Assembly: GCA_963969495.1 (NCBI GenBank)
Contig: OZ018328.1
Span: forward strand, 133,703,968-133,767,967
Reading direction: 5' to 3'
DNA: 64,000 nt
Origin: Ceratothoa steindachneri
Lineage: Eukaryota; Arthropoda; Malacostraca; Isopoda; Cymothoidae
How positions within the stretch are numbered: position 1 is the first letter of the stretch; each line of letters starts with the position of its first letter. This document shows positions 33,050 to 45,040 of this stretch, piece after piece. The notes under the pieces are model-generated. The model was given only the letters and a program-made list of their open reading frames with translations, searched no databases and was not told the origin of the DNA. A program made the position numbers and the translations under genes.

Positions 33050-35900
33050 CAACCGAAACAGACAACATCGCAAAAGATAGAAAGCAAGAAGTAATCTGAA
33101 TTACACGCAGAAAATTCCATTAAAGAAAAATCTAAATCTAAGCACAGGCCGCCTCCAAGAATAGCAACTTTAGTACTTCCAGCTCACTATGCCAGCAAAA
33201 GGAGATACGAAACTTCCTTTTAAAGAGACCAAAGTAGGAAACGTCGTTATAACATTTCGGGAGATTCTCGAGTTCACGGAATAAATTTAGAAAAAAAAAA
33301 AGTTTGGAGTTATAACATCGTTGCTACGAAGCCAACGGGAGAAAGGTTCGACAGTGCATCAATAGCAGTAGGAAAAAAACTGTTATACAAGACACTACAA
33401 GAATTAAAAGAAGTGTAGATAGCAATTGGATTAAAAATGGAACTAAACAGCATTAGATTAGCCACCGACACCAACCACACAGGAGTCCTAACCTACCGAT
33501 AATCAATTTCAGAAATATTTTCAATAATAAAACGCTAGGCATTTGGGTATCGAAGGAACAGAGTAGGAAAACATCCACAACATATGCTGACTGTGAAGTT
33601 CCTACAACATTTGGGACCTAGCTTCCAAAACTAGATCCAAGAACAATCAGCAACAAAACATGATATTTGCTTAGCTAACTTCACTCTTCCTTTCAATACT
33701 ATATGGAACCATTATACGTGCTATAGTGCGCGTAAATAGCAATGCTACTTTACATAAACAAACAACCAATTCAGATAACAACGAGAAATAGGAAAGCCTA
33801 TCACAAAGAGGATTAGGAGACATACAAGGGGCCCCCAAAACGGGTCTCAACCAAATTTCAATCGGCTTCATTTCTTAATTCCAGAAACTATTAAAAAAGG
33901 AAGCTTATTGAAAATTGGTGCCCTCTTGTATGTGTCACCTTGTATAAGGAAAAGCTCCAGACCCATGTAACTCAATCCTCTTAGCAAAGTTACCTTGGAC
34001 TAAATTAATGAAGAGCTTCATAAAAAAGAAAAGCTATAAAAGGGCAGATGAGAAAACAATCCGAAGAATTCTTCTAAGACTATACAACCTTTCAAGTAGA
34101 CTCAAGGAATAAGTAGGGAGAACGAAGAGATAACCAGGTGTCAGATAACATAAAAAGATTCGAACTAACGAAAGATGCATACAGCGCCCTTAGAAGCAAG
34201 AAGCGCGAATTATTTTCTTTAAATTGTAAACAAAGAAAGGCAAATGGGATAAAAAACATTGAGGAAATAGATGAAGAAGCATCCCTAAGAAATTTGGGGA
34301 ATGAATAAAAAATTGTAAACAAAGTCCATATAGAAAATTATAAAAATCGAAGACCTAAGAAGAAATATTATAGAGGAACAAGCAGAAATTTAAAAATTGT
34401 TCAATGAACATTAAAAAGAAATGATTAACATAAGCGCAGAGAAAAACGGAAAAAAAAGATAAAATTTTAATCGAAAATAATAGATCAACATAATGAAGAG
34501 ATGGCAAAAACATACCTCTATCATTACGGTGGTTGTGGCCACCATAACAATAAAACTAAAGGAAGCTATTCAGAACTTTCAACAGAGCGATCACTGAAGA
34601 TCAGACTTCCCCAATATGAACCATAGAGAAGCGCCCCAAAATATACCAGAATGGCGAGGAAAAGTTTAAATGTGTGCCTAAATATATCTTACTTTTGCTA
34701 TGAACTAAAAACAGCTCAAATGATTTTTGACCCCAAAGCTGGGAAACTTTCAGATCAGATGGAAAATTATCGTTCCATTTCGCCGCTTGACTTTATCGAG
34801 AAGGTTTTTGAGAAAATGACCAACAACAGACTGACCAAGCAATTAAACTAAGTGCCATCAATGGGGCTCTGTTCTATCCTAAAGGTCATTTGGCAGTTGT
34901 TTTGTAGTGTAATCTACAAAACAACTACCAATTGGCCTTTTGAAAAAAACAGAGCCACATTAATGGCACTTAGTGTAATTATAAGGAAGATAGCTAGAAC
35001 AAAGAAAGAAAAAGCAAGCGTAGACATTGCAAGGACATGTCCGAAGTTTTCGATAAAAAATTGCAGAGGGGTATGCAATCGAAAATACTTAAGCTAAGAC
35101 TGAACAATAAGTTATAAATAATATTATGTGATTATATCAGGAAAAGCTATGCCTTTATAGCGATTGACAACTACAAGGAGAGACGTTCAAGTTTGAAGCT
35201 GGACTTCCCCAAGGAGGTTGTTTAAACCCATACCTCTGTTCAATTTACATTGCCGATATCCCTTTCCCCAGCAATAAGAACCATCTGAAACTTCACTTCA
35301 GCGATGACAGCCATATATTTGTTTGTTCGAGCAGTAACAGGGCTAGAATGACGGCAGCAGAGCGCAGAAGAATAAACGAATATGACGAGAAATGGAAAAT
35401 TAAAAATATTCGATATAAATTAAAAATATTAACAATTTATGGAAAACTTATATACGAAATATATGCAGACGGCGAAATGTATAGATATAATACAGAATAG
35501 AAAGTGCTGAGATTAACAATCATAAGCGTAGACTACAAAAAATACGTAACAGAAAGAGCAAAGGGAAACTACAAGTAAAAGCACTCATTATGAAAGAAAA
35601 ATGAAGATCTACCAAACAATGATTCAATCTACGAGAGTGTACCCGACAATAGTCTTGTACACTATTCTCCAAAATAATATACTCAAACTACAAAAAAACA
35701 ACAAAATAAGGCAATATACTGGTATATAATAACAAACACAGGAAGAGCCAAACTTAAAAAGCATACCTACGTAGAGATGCAAATATAAGCCCCTGAACAA
35801 AATAATAAAGAAAAGTGAACTGAACGTCGTTTAAAAGAGTCATGATGAAATAGACATAGAATTAGCTAAGCAGATGGCACAACGGGAAAGGTAATGAGCT
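33050..35900 (+). pseudogene. Jockey/I-like LINE copy, old, with internal palindrome
   Basis: Long decayed copy. Endonuclease-region pieces are faint at 33050-34300. RT starts clearly at 34651-34851 with KTAQMIFDPKAGKLSDQMEN and YRSISPLDFIEKVFEKM. The sequence is then interrupted by a palindrome (34846-34975), whose right arm itself reads as RT (PFEKNRATLMALSVIIRKIA). Later pieces include FKFEAGLPQGGCLNP-like sequence near 35190-35230 and SDDSHIF-like motif C near 35300. It ends in A-rich 3' sequence; the 3' end is not sharp. Identity comes from collinearity with the copy at 53-57.6 kb. Confidence 0.72.
34846..34975. repeat. Imperfect palindrome, ~62-bp arms, inside LINE RT
   Basis: Left arm 34846-34907 (ACTAAGTGCCATCAATGGGG to CAGTTGTTTTGTAG), 6-bp loop TGTAAT, right arm 34914-34975 (CTACAAAACAACTACC to CACTTAGTG). 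Arms differ at roughly a fifth of positions. TA flanks both ends (34844-34845, 34976-34977) as for a MITE, but the right arm is native LINE sequence, which favours an inverted duplication. Confidence 0.85.
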
Positions 35901-36903
35901 TAGCGTCTGTGCCCAAGCATACCGAGAAACTTAACTCGAGAAGAAGAGGAAATTTATACACGAAAAAGGGAATACAAAGAATCTGTAAATACCCGATCGC
36001 GACTATCAACTGAAATATGGACAACAATAAACTGAACTTGACCACACAAAATGAAAAACAAATAAAGACGACAAAATAACGACCAATCATCATGGATGCC
36101 AGGGTGAAGGTGGGTTGGGTGTGTAGCTCGGTGATCTGTATCGTTTTCTCTCATTCTCCTTTCCATTTAATTCCTTTTGTCACTATGAGGACACTTGGGT
36201 CGAGCGAAACGTCAGTATAGGATTGGAATTCATATTTGACCATTTTATCTCCTCTTTCTCTATTGTTAAATGTCAAAACGATTTAGTATCTTAAAAGATC
36301 GAATCAGCTCACCTCTTATCTACTCATATAATCTCTCTCCAGGAACCATTTTAGTTACACGGCGCTGCGTATCCATAATTTACATTGTTTCCCCAGCTTG
36401 GCAGTTACCTTCGACAAAAGTTCAACTTTTAAAATGTTTGTGCGAATTTTTTTTTATACAATTCGGAATTTCAAATTACTTATACCAAGATTATGAATGA
36501 TGTAAGAATGTTAGTATTCTTTAATCCATCAGTACTATTAGTATCGTTTCAATGCACTTGCTTTTATTCCTTCATACATTCTCTCATTGAACCTCTCTCG
36601 CTAGTTAATGAACTTGTGACAATGAAACATACCGATATAAGTTTCCTTCATTTTTTTTTAAAAAATAGAAAGATTTCTTTCAGAGTTATATTTGTAAGTG
36701 CACTTGTGATTATATTCTAACTTGTGTAGCTGTACTATCAAACATGATGGCAATATTTAAGTAATAATAACGCCAGCAGTGTATAAATAACAATTGTTAT
36801 TATTACACTTTAGATTTCTGACTTGTTAGTAAGCTCAAGAAAATAACCGAATAATTAATAGAGGTTCAGAAAAGTAATGACATATTTATCGCGAAGTATT
36901 GTA
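35901..36903. other. AT-rich spacer, possible LINE 3' tail
   Basis: Around 36180-36235, CACTTGGGTCGAGCGAAACG resembles the conserved stem-like 3' end found in several LINE families, but cannot be assigned. Nothing else was recognised. Confidence 0.35.
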
Positions 36904-38068
36904 TTAGCTCGGAATGAAAGTAATGCCCGATTTTTTTGTATATATAAAAATGAAAAAAACTTAGGCCACGAAACATTTAATCATAAGCATAACCTTAATT
37001 TCTTTTTAAAACCTTATTCCATCTGTCAACAAGCTTATAAATGACACGCTTGTAAAATAAATTAAGTTTTGATGTAAAAGATAAATCTAACTCGTTTTCA
37101 ACCAATTAAATTGATATCAACCTAAGACCATCCAAATGGTTATGTAATTGCAAGGTGAGGAAAATATGAAGGATGAAACAATACTTCCCAACTGAACTAG
37201 TCCAAGAGATCTTTGATCGATCAAGCTGACTGAAGACGGGCATTACCATGATAGCAGATGACACCCCTTCTGTTGACTTGTTTTCGAATCCCAATAAATT
37301 ATACTTTAAGAATGATCTTTTCGAGTAAGATCTTATGATCGATTGGTCCAAAGCGGCATTAATGTATGTATCCCACCATACACTCAACATGATCATTTTG
37401 GGATGGAATTCTCTTCTGCTTCTTCGACTGATCCACCAACGGCTGTGATTAACGTTATGATAAATCATCCACTTCTCATTAACAGTTACAGGTCTGCCCT
37501 CAAATGGTACCTGAAGGTGTCGTGAAAGCATTGACTCACAACAAGCAACACGCTATTGCAGATTCGCCGTGGACAGTTCTAGCGGGCCCCATTTTCCAAT
37601 CACTGTAAGCTTTCTAATCCTTTTCAGTCGTATGGGTTAGGTTAAATTGTTCTGCGTATCCCTAGAAGTTGTAGTAGTATGTGTCGGGACAAAAGCTTCC
37701 AACTCTTCGGAATCAAGTTCCTTTGGACGACATTCGTTTAATCCGTCTTCAGAAACAGAAAACCACCTCTTGCAACCTTTTCTTCTATAGCATCATACGC
37801 AGAAGTGATCTCAATGGGTTTTGCCACTGTAATTAAATTGAATCCTTTATGAAACTTCATGTATTAGCTAATGTGATCTTTAGATGCGATGAACATACTC
37901 GTAGGGATGAATACCAAAGAAGATTGTGAACATTATTTTTATAATCTGAAACTAAAAGTTATAAATTACTCATTGTAGCATTTTAACGGTAACAAGAGGC
38001 ACTACTTTAATAAATAATATCCAAAACTTTATTCTACAAAATCGTACATTACTTTTGTTATAATCTTA
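36904..38068 (-). mobile_element. Mariner-like element with decayed TIRs and TA duplication
   Basis: 1165 bp bounded by TA at 36902-36903 and 38069-38070. Left end TTAGCTCGGAATGAAAGTAA; reverse complement of right end TAAGATTATAACAAAAGTAA; 19 of the first 28 positions agree, including AAAGTAATG and CGAT. It encloses a mariner transposase on the minus strand. Confidence 0.8.
36950..37880 (-). pseudogene. Mariner transposase, inactivated
   Basis: The 141-codon frame at 37531-37106 reads VTVNEKWMIYHNVNHSRWWI and FHPKMIMLSVWWDTYINAAL, the D1 region of mariner (normally TGDEKW; the catalytic Asp is Asn here) and the MLSVWWD landmark before D2. Downstream on the minus strand FYKRVIYKLVDRWNKVLKRN near 37000 is the mariner C-terminus. 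Upstream, AIEEKVARGGFLFLKT near 37780 fits the N-terminal domain. The D2/D3 part (HDNARPH, SPDLAP) is not readable, so it is lost or scrambled. Close to mariner rather than Tc1 by these landmarks. Confidence 0.8.
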
Positions 38069-38070
38069 TA

Positions 38071-41000
38071 GTTCAATAAAATATATTTATTATTAAAAAA
38101 AAGACTTGCCTAACGTGAAACAACTTTTTGATTACTCTGTTAAAACCTTGATACTTTAGATAAGAAAAGGCATTTAATTGCTGCCTCAACATCTTTATTG
38201 TTTCCGAATGACTATTTTCCCAATAATAAAGTGTTCAAGCAGCCTGAATGAATTAAATAATATTGTTTTTCATTTATGATTAACAGAAAACTGTTGAATA
38301 AAAAGCTTCATCCTTTGAGACCTTTCATGAGGCATTGAAATCCCTTTCCTATATACACCCACCTTTTTTTGTTATGCTTTTGAATATCTGTCCAAGGAGG
38401 ATTAAGTTGTTCGAGTCTTTCTTGTTTTGGCGTTGATCTTCTTCAACTGCGTGTTTTCCCAGGCTATTATCAATAGCACATCGAGTAGATCAAATGAGCC
38501 ATTTTCTTAAACTAACTAAACCAAGTATGAAATTGCTGAACAATGGGATACACAGTATGTTCTTCATTGTAAGTGTTGCATTATTGTCTTTAAAAAATTC
38601 GTAAACAATGTTAAATATGACTGTTTGAATTCCTTGAAATCCATGGCTTATGAATAAGGCAAAAGAAAAATACGATTTAAACCAAACAAAACAACAGTAA
38701 AACTGATATCTGAACATTCACTCTGACCTTTAAACCAGCTTAATTATTCATAGCATGAGCCAAAACTATCGAGTTGAAAAATACGACCATACTTTCCGGT
38801 AAAACTAATAAATTTGGTAGTAAAACCGATAATAAATTAAATTTTTCCAGTCATTGCATCGTAGTTAGAAACAAAGTAGATAGAGCGCCACCAATTCATT
38901 AACCACTCTGTGTCAACTAAAAGGGCAGATACTATGTTAAAATATACACTTTTTTAGTTAAGTTTACATATCTTACATTATTCTGCTTATTTCCGTCCGA
39001 ATTTTTAATCAAAAACACCCATCTATTTACAAAAGCTCCAATTTATTAGGTTTTGTAAGAGCTTAACTCCTTTGACTTTTATAAATGTTCTGGGAGCACC
39101 AATAATTTATATTGTACACGTATAATTGAATTTCAAAATTTTAATCGCTTAAATGTATTTCATATTTCATATGGAAGTCAATTTTTCAAAAACTAACAAA
39201 AAACATACAAACTAAATGGGACTAAAAACTATTATATCAGATTCGTTGATTCTTTCACACTCCTATTTAACACTATTTCTTGATCCCTGTGCTTATAATG
39301 TATGTATTATTCCTAGCTTGTTAAAACCTTAAGAGTGTTTTTAATCATGCATAATTTTGCTTTTCTTTTGTTTTCTCGTACGCTATATTTATTCGTCTTA
39401 ATTTCATTTCTTTCTTTTTATTTATTGATAAGAGATCAGGGTTCTGAAAGAACTCATAGCTTGCAAACTTGAAGCTGTTTAAAGTACATTTCATCTCAAA
39501 TCATAAATCATTCCTATTTTGCATTAGGGGCTGCCATTAGATGCACGAATTGCCTTCTTTATTGACCTTTCTTAACCTCAAGTAAGAAAAGTCGCCTTCC
39601 GAAACCGAGCATATTGTTCATCGCAGCGACTGCTTGAGTTCATCCTTCCCTCACAACAAAGTTGAAAGGAATACGAATGGCGAAGAAAGGTAAATCACGA
39701 CGTATTTCCTTTTATGGAAACCTGAACGAATATAAGAAAGCGAAAATTATAGTCAATCAATGGTATAATTTTGAAAAGTCGATTATTCTTTGGTTCATAT
39801 CATTATATCAGAATATAGAACAATGCTTATAAGCATGTTGCCCTTTTAGCCTTTGCTCTCATTTAAGATTAAATTGTCGAAAAAAGGGTGGTATGAATGC
39901 GCCTCCTGCCGAGTCGCTTAACCCCTCCCCACCGGCGAACACTTCGATCGAAATCGAAATGGTTTTCTTCGGCGTGGGACGGGAATTAAGAAAGGTTCTC
40001 TTCACGTCATTCAAAGGGCTGAAGGTCAACTTCTTTAAATGAGCCTTAAACCGAGAACTAAAAGAGACGATGAGCTTTGGGTGTGTAGGGAAATATCTGC
40101 CTTTTATTTTAATTAGCTATATTCAAAACGATGGCTTAATGGTCATCTATTCGGTTGGTGATCATATTTCTTTCAATATGACTTTCTATTTTTGCCATGA
40201 TGGTTAATTTCGAGCTCTAACAGAAGGAATTCAATCAACTCTCTTTAAAAGTTATTTTATAGAAAATAAATGGATTGAAGTTTTGAAATAGTCGTTTATC
40301 ATTGTGTTTGATTTTTATTATTGTTCTGCACCAGAACTTTCTGGCAATACTCATACTTGAGTATTGCCAGGAATTCATTAATATGTCTTTATGTCTCTCT
40401 AACCTCGTATTTTCACAAGACATTATATCTATTTAATCGATTACATTTTTACCTCATTACTCCATTATATTTCCATAGCTGCAAAACAATATTTACTAAA
40501 TCACAATAAGTCACCTTAATAGAGGATATATTTAAGGCTTATTAAATTATTCAGTGGCGTAATGTATCATCCAGTTTGAAAGGGGGACTATCAAGGATAT
40601 AGCAAAAGATAGAGCTGAGAAGAAGATATATTGCATCATAAGTTAATGCCCTAGAAATTAAACACAAAATGGATAAGATAGATTAAGTAGAGTACTGTAA
40701 ATGTCTCAGCCTCTTGATCTCGACTCTTGATTTTTTAAACCTCGGTGATCTTTGCTTCCTCAAGCTTGACTGTGCTTATTTCCTTTCCGGATAACTTTGA
40801 AATGAAGGAATTTGTAGATAGACGTTAGAATCCTCCCTCTAAATAAAAAAAGTTGTGTATTAAGTGATAAACTCATCAGGTAATGCCAAAGACAATCATG
40901 ACTTTTGGAAGCATCATTAATATGGGGAATCTTAACCTTCAATTTCAATTTTAGAAAGAAAAATGATTAGAAAGAAATAACAATCAACATTATCTTTCAC

Positions 41001-41100
41001 ATATGTATGTATCTATATAAATAGTAAATTCCTTGAGGGTGTTTTCTAGTTTGAGTGTCATTAAAATTGCTCAGATGACATATAAGATTATTATGAAAAG
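38071..41100. other. 3-kb AT-rich spacer, no recognisable gene
   Basis: No conserved coding sequence seen on either strand. A GC-richer patch at 39890-40000 and a perfect hairpin at 40341-40370 are the only distinct features. Confidence 0.4.
40341..40370. repeat. Perfect 12-bp stem hairpin
   Basis: CTGGCAATACTC, loop ATACTT, GAGTATTGCCAG. Perfect stem in AT-rich non-coding DNA. It might be a MITE relic or a structured RNA; no function can be assigned. Confidence 0.8.
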
Positions 41101-41102
41101 TA

Positions 41103-41168
41103 GTCTTTGGTAGCTAAGTGGTTAAACTGGTCATAAATGTGAGATCCAGGTTTGAATCCATCCGGGAC
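41103..41168 (+). other. tRNA-like sequence (tRNA pseudogene or SINE head)
   Basis: TAGCTAAGTGG matches the internal promoter A box (TRGYNNARNNG) and GGTTTGAATCC differs by one base from the B box (GGTTCGANNCC). Outer ends GTCTTTG and CCGGGAC could pair at six of seven positions. The T and anticodon stems do not pair properly, so a working tRNA is unlikely. tRNA pseudogenes and tRNA-derived SINE heads look like this. Confidence 0.45.
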
Positions 41169-41901
41169 AAACTAGTACTTTTAAAATTAGCCATTCTGTC
41201 ATATCCATTGATCGCCTTCGCTGTGTTGAACGTTTTTCTCCATTTTCTCCATTTGCACTTAACATTTCGTTTACATTTTTGTAATTATATGATTAGAAAT
41301 TCATAGAATAGAAATTGATTTTAAATAAGAATGAAATATGAAAACCATCAGGGAATCGGGTTAGGTAGTTCATTAAATATTTGATTAACATTAAGGAAAC
41401 AAACACAAGGAGGAGCTAGAATTAAGGAATAAGCATTGGGCAGTAGAAAAAAAAGCCAGAAAAAGACAACTTCAAATCCCATTTAATCTTAGAATGATAT
41501 AATGCAAAATAAATGACATAGAAAACGCGTGTGATAAACAACTTTTGATTAAAATTTAAGACAATTACCCTGAACTTAAAAAAGAATGTGGGGCAGATTA
41601 TTAATAAATTACATGCAGACTATGAAAAATTTGTAGAACTCTTTTGTCTATAATGATTGAATTATATAAGACCTAATTCCAGTGGTTCGAAGCTAGAGCT
41701 TATGAATGAATACAAACTCTTGTTTCAAAATTTGAATATCGAAAATGTGAACTTTGAATTATTAACTTGTTTGAACTAGTTTTCTTTCCACCCAGTTTTA
41801 AGTATTTAAAGTAATAGGTTAATTCTTCCATTGTATGATCTCAAAACGTCTGCTAAAATGGATGAGTTATACCCGTTTTGAAAAATAAAACGAGACACTG
41901 C

Positions 41902-42031
<130 letters not shown>

Positions 42032-42254
42032 TCTCAATTAAGGCGAAATTTTATTTCATGTTTATCATTATTTTATAGCTATAAATAATTGAAAGCATTT
42101 TCTTTATACTAACCTAGTCTATTAAACTCGAAACCTACATCCCTGGATGTCTTAGCCTGACTCAAGGCTTACAATTCGATATAACTTTGTTGTAATTTCC
42201 TGGCCTATTATTTTTTTTTATTATTGTTAATTGAACGTGTTTTAGCATAAAATG

Positions 42255-43056
42255 ATGAATATTTTGGAAGTCAGAAAAGAACACATTCGCAACGTTATGC
42301 TTTGGGAGTTGAGAAAAGGGAACAATGCTAAGGTAACAACAGAAAGTTTGTTTCAGTTATACAGCGAAGGAATAATTAATGTGTCAGTATCAAAGAAGTT
42401 TTCCGGATTTGCATTCTAAAAACGATAATTTAAAAGATGAGCTCCGTTCACTATGACCAGTGGGATTTTATCAAGAACTTTTAAAAATAACAGTGGAAGG
42501 AAATCCAATTGCAGATGTTGAGCAATTTAATGGTTGAAAAACTAATTTCAATTGATTCACACGTCATATCTCCTTTTTCGACTAAAAAGGGAATTATTTT
42601 TGAGTCGGAGGATTTTTACAGGAGATAGAGTACGGGGTATGTACAATAATATTAAACATTCTAGAGAACGGATTAGTCCTGGGGAAAAATCTTGCACCCG
42701 CTAAAACATGGGTGTAAGAAAGATACTCTTGCGCATTTGATGGGATATGATTGGCACATTTCATTATAAATTTCTTAACCTAAATATGATTATCACGATA
42801 CCATACAAAAGATAAACAGTTTCGATTGGAAACTAATGAGTCTTCCTCATGCTTATCCTATGAAGTCTCATCAGATTACTATTTTTACAAAAGTTGAATG
42901 AATCACTTGAACAGAATCAAGATGTCAACATCAGAAGAGGTCGAAACATCCTTAAAGAATTTTTATAACTCAAAGTCAAACAATTTTTACATGATATCGA
43001 AAAGTTAAAGATGGATATTAGTGGTATAATCTGATGGAAACAATACGCCTTATTAA
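42255..43056 (+). pseudogene. Mariner-like transposase, decayed
   Basis: Starts MNILEVRKEHIRNVMLWELR, KGNNAKVTTESLFQLYSEGI, the N-terminal helix-turn-helix region of a mariner-type transposase, and runs open to a stop after KKFSGFAF. LKITVEGNPIADVEQFN follows in another frame (second HTH/linker). Near 42815-42990, SSDYYFYKS and KMSTSEEVETSLKNFYNSKS correspond to the region after D3 (SPSDYHLF, then the K-F-S-EEV-L--FF helix). The end fits RWILVV-SDGN, stop 43054-43056. The D1/D2 blocks are not readable. TIRs were not identified. Confidence 0.72.
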
Positions 43057-43189
43057 ATTAATGAATAAATACTTATTTAAATATAAATAACTTTAAACGG
43101 TTGTTTGATTTTTTTGGTTAAAATAATTCTAAACATGAAAAAAATAACGCATTACTTATGGATGCGATCTTAAACGCGAAGTTTCGATG

Positions 43190-43650
43190 AGTAGAATCAA
43201 TCATGAGAGGTTGCGATTCTCCTAAAATGGATGATATCTGCCAGCGTTTCTTGGAACGGCAAAAGTGATATTCATTTTAATTAGACTAAAACGACGTATT
43301 TGAAATCCATAAATTACATGGGGCATTAAACAGAAAGCTTTTAGCAGAATCCTGCCGTGTTTCATAAAAATGATTTTTGTTTTTAACCTTCACATATACG
43401 CTGTCCTGAATGAAGTTCTACCTAAATTCTTTACTAAGAATGAGCAAACGCCCCCAAACTCGGATTGCAAACTAATTGATGATTCAATTTGGAAATCGAT
43501 GAAAGAAAATGTTTATCAGAAGCAGCGAGAATTTTTTTAACGTAATTTAAAGGATAAAATATTAAATTTAGGGTAAAACATTGACAATAATGGGGTGAAA
43601 CGAAGCTTATGTGTGAGGAATAAGAGATTTCGAATATGCGGTTATTAGAC
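43190..43650 (+). pseudogene. Tc1/mariner-like transposase C-terminal fragment, second family
   Basis: Directly after the mariner remnant. Segments GNGKSDIHFN and TKTTYLKS (region between D1 and D2) precede NSDCKLIDDSIWKSMKENVY (the D3 block, normally SPDLNPxDYSxW) and NLKDKILNLG, NNGVKRSLCVRNKRFRICG (C-terminal helices). Family membership is by layout; it differs from the other transposases in the window. Frameshifted and truncated at both ends. Confidence 0.6.
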
Positions 43651-44942
43651 AAGTAAGTGCCCACCTTCATACTTTATCTACGCCATGCAAGTGACTGTAT
43701 CCAATAGACTAATTTAACAACGATGACTCTTGCCATCGTTGATGGGATCGTTTTTACCTATCCGTCTGGGGAACACTTGCCTCAGCATGTATGAAGAGTG
43801 TCCCCCCAAGCGGGTCCGATACAGTGTGGAAGTGAGTACTCGTTGCTATACTAACCACATACCATCATTGCATCCAGTTTTCCTTCGGATTCCGATTACT
43901 TTGTCTACAAAAACACGTTTATGTTTTAAATTATTGGAAATACTTTTGGATGATGTAACTTTATAACAAGAATTATATTAAGGAAAGACTTTGAGGGAAA
44001 TTATGCTAAACGATAAACTGTGAAACGCGTGTCCTAAAATCCGCTAAACACCCGACTATAGATCATTTTATATATGTTTATTGACACAAATTTATAGCTT
44101 TTTCTATATTACGAATGAAACATAAATTATATATTTTTTTTTAATTTCAACGGTAGTGAAACAAGGTTTTGATGAAAATTGTGCTAAAATATTATCTCTA
44201 AAGCTCTAGAGGTGGTTGAGATATGAGAAATTGAATAATAAGAACCCTTTAGATTTCATATTTTTGACACAAATATTTAATTGTTTTTTTAATTGAATAT
44301 AAAACAATGAATTATTTTAAAATTAAAATTCTAGTGAAACAAGCTATTATGTAAATCGAGCTAAAATATCACGTATATAAGTATAGAGGGTGTTGAGATA
44401 TGATAGTTGAAAAATCAGAGCTTTTTGTGATTTGATATAGAAATTAAGTTTTATTAAAACCCTAATTTTTCTTGGCTACCTCATTCGCTCCTTCTGTAGA
44501 GAGAACCTCTGGGGAAACTGAGACGACGATATTACTCCTAACCGCCTTCGTAATTTCCCTCCTCAAAAATATTTGACGGAATTATCTGTGATCATCCGTG
44601 TATGTTTTTCTCTATGTCTGGCTCTGGTGTGTACAAGATGATTACGATATAATTTGTAGAAAGTTGACTCTCTAGGAAAGGAAGAGCTTATTAGATTTGA
44701 GGAGGACTGAGATCCGGAGGCGGATTTTAGATCACTTATTGATTTTCTTTATCAGGGAGGGATTGCGCGATTTCTGGTGATTAAATCAAAGGAAGATCGC
44801 GACAACCAGATTCAACTGAGGATATTCTCTGAAGACAGAATCAAGAGACGCGAGAAATAAAAAAACTATTAACGAAAGATAGTTTAACATTTTAAAATGT
44901 AAAATGGTTTAAAAAATATATAAATAGCAATCATGCACATGT

Positions 44943-44948
<6 letters not shown>
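43651..44948. other. AT-rich spacer, no recognisable gene
   Basis: Plus-strand 78-codon frame at 43730-43966 has no known motif. Three similar short blocks around 44140-44430 (AAACAAG, GCTAAAATAT, TTGAGATATGA) suggest an old imperfect ~200-bp tandem repeat. Confidence 0.4.

Positions 44949-44949
<1 letters not shown>

Positions 44950-45039
<90 letters not shown>
44950..45039. repeat. Compound (CA)n(TA)n microsatellite
   Basis: About 36 bp of AC followed by about 54 bp of TA. A Tc1-like element starts at the next base. Confidence 0.97.

Positions 45040-45040
<1 letters not shown>

Noticed and set aside
34846..34975. Straightforward MITE call for the palindrome
   Set aside because: The right arm is readable LINE RT sequence, so a local inverted duplication explains it better; kept as a finding with both options.
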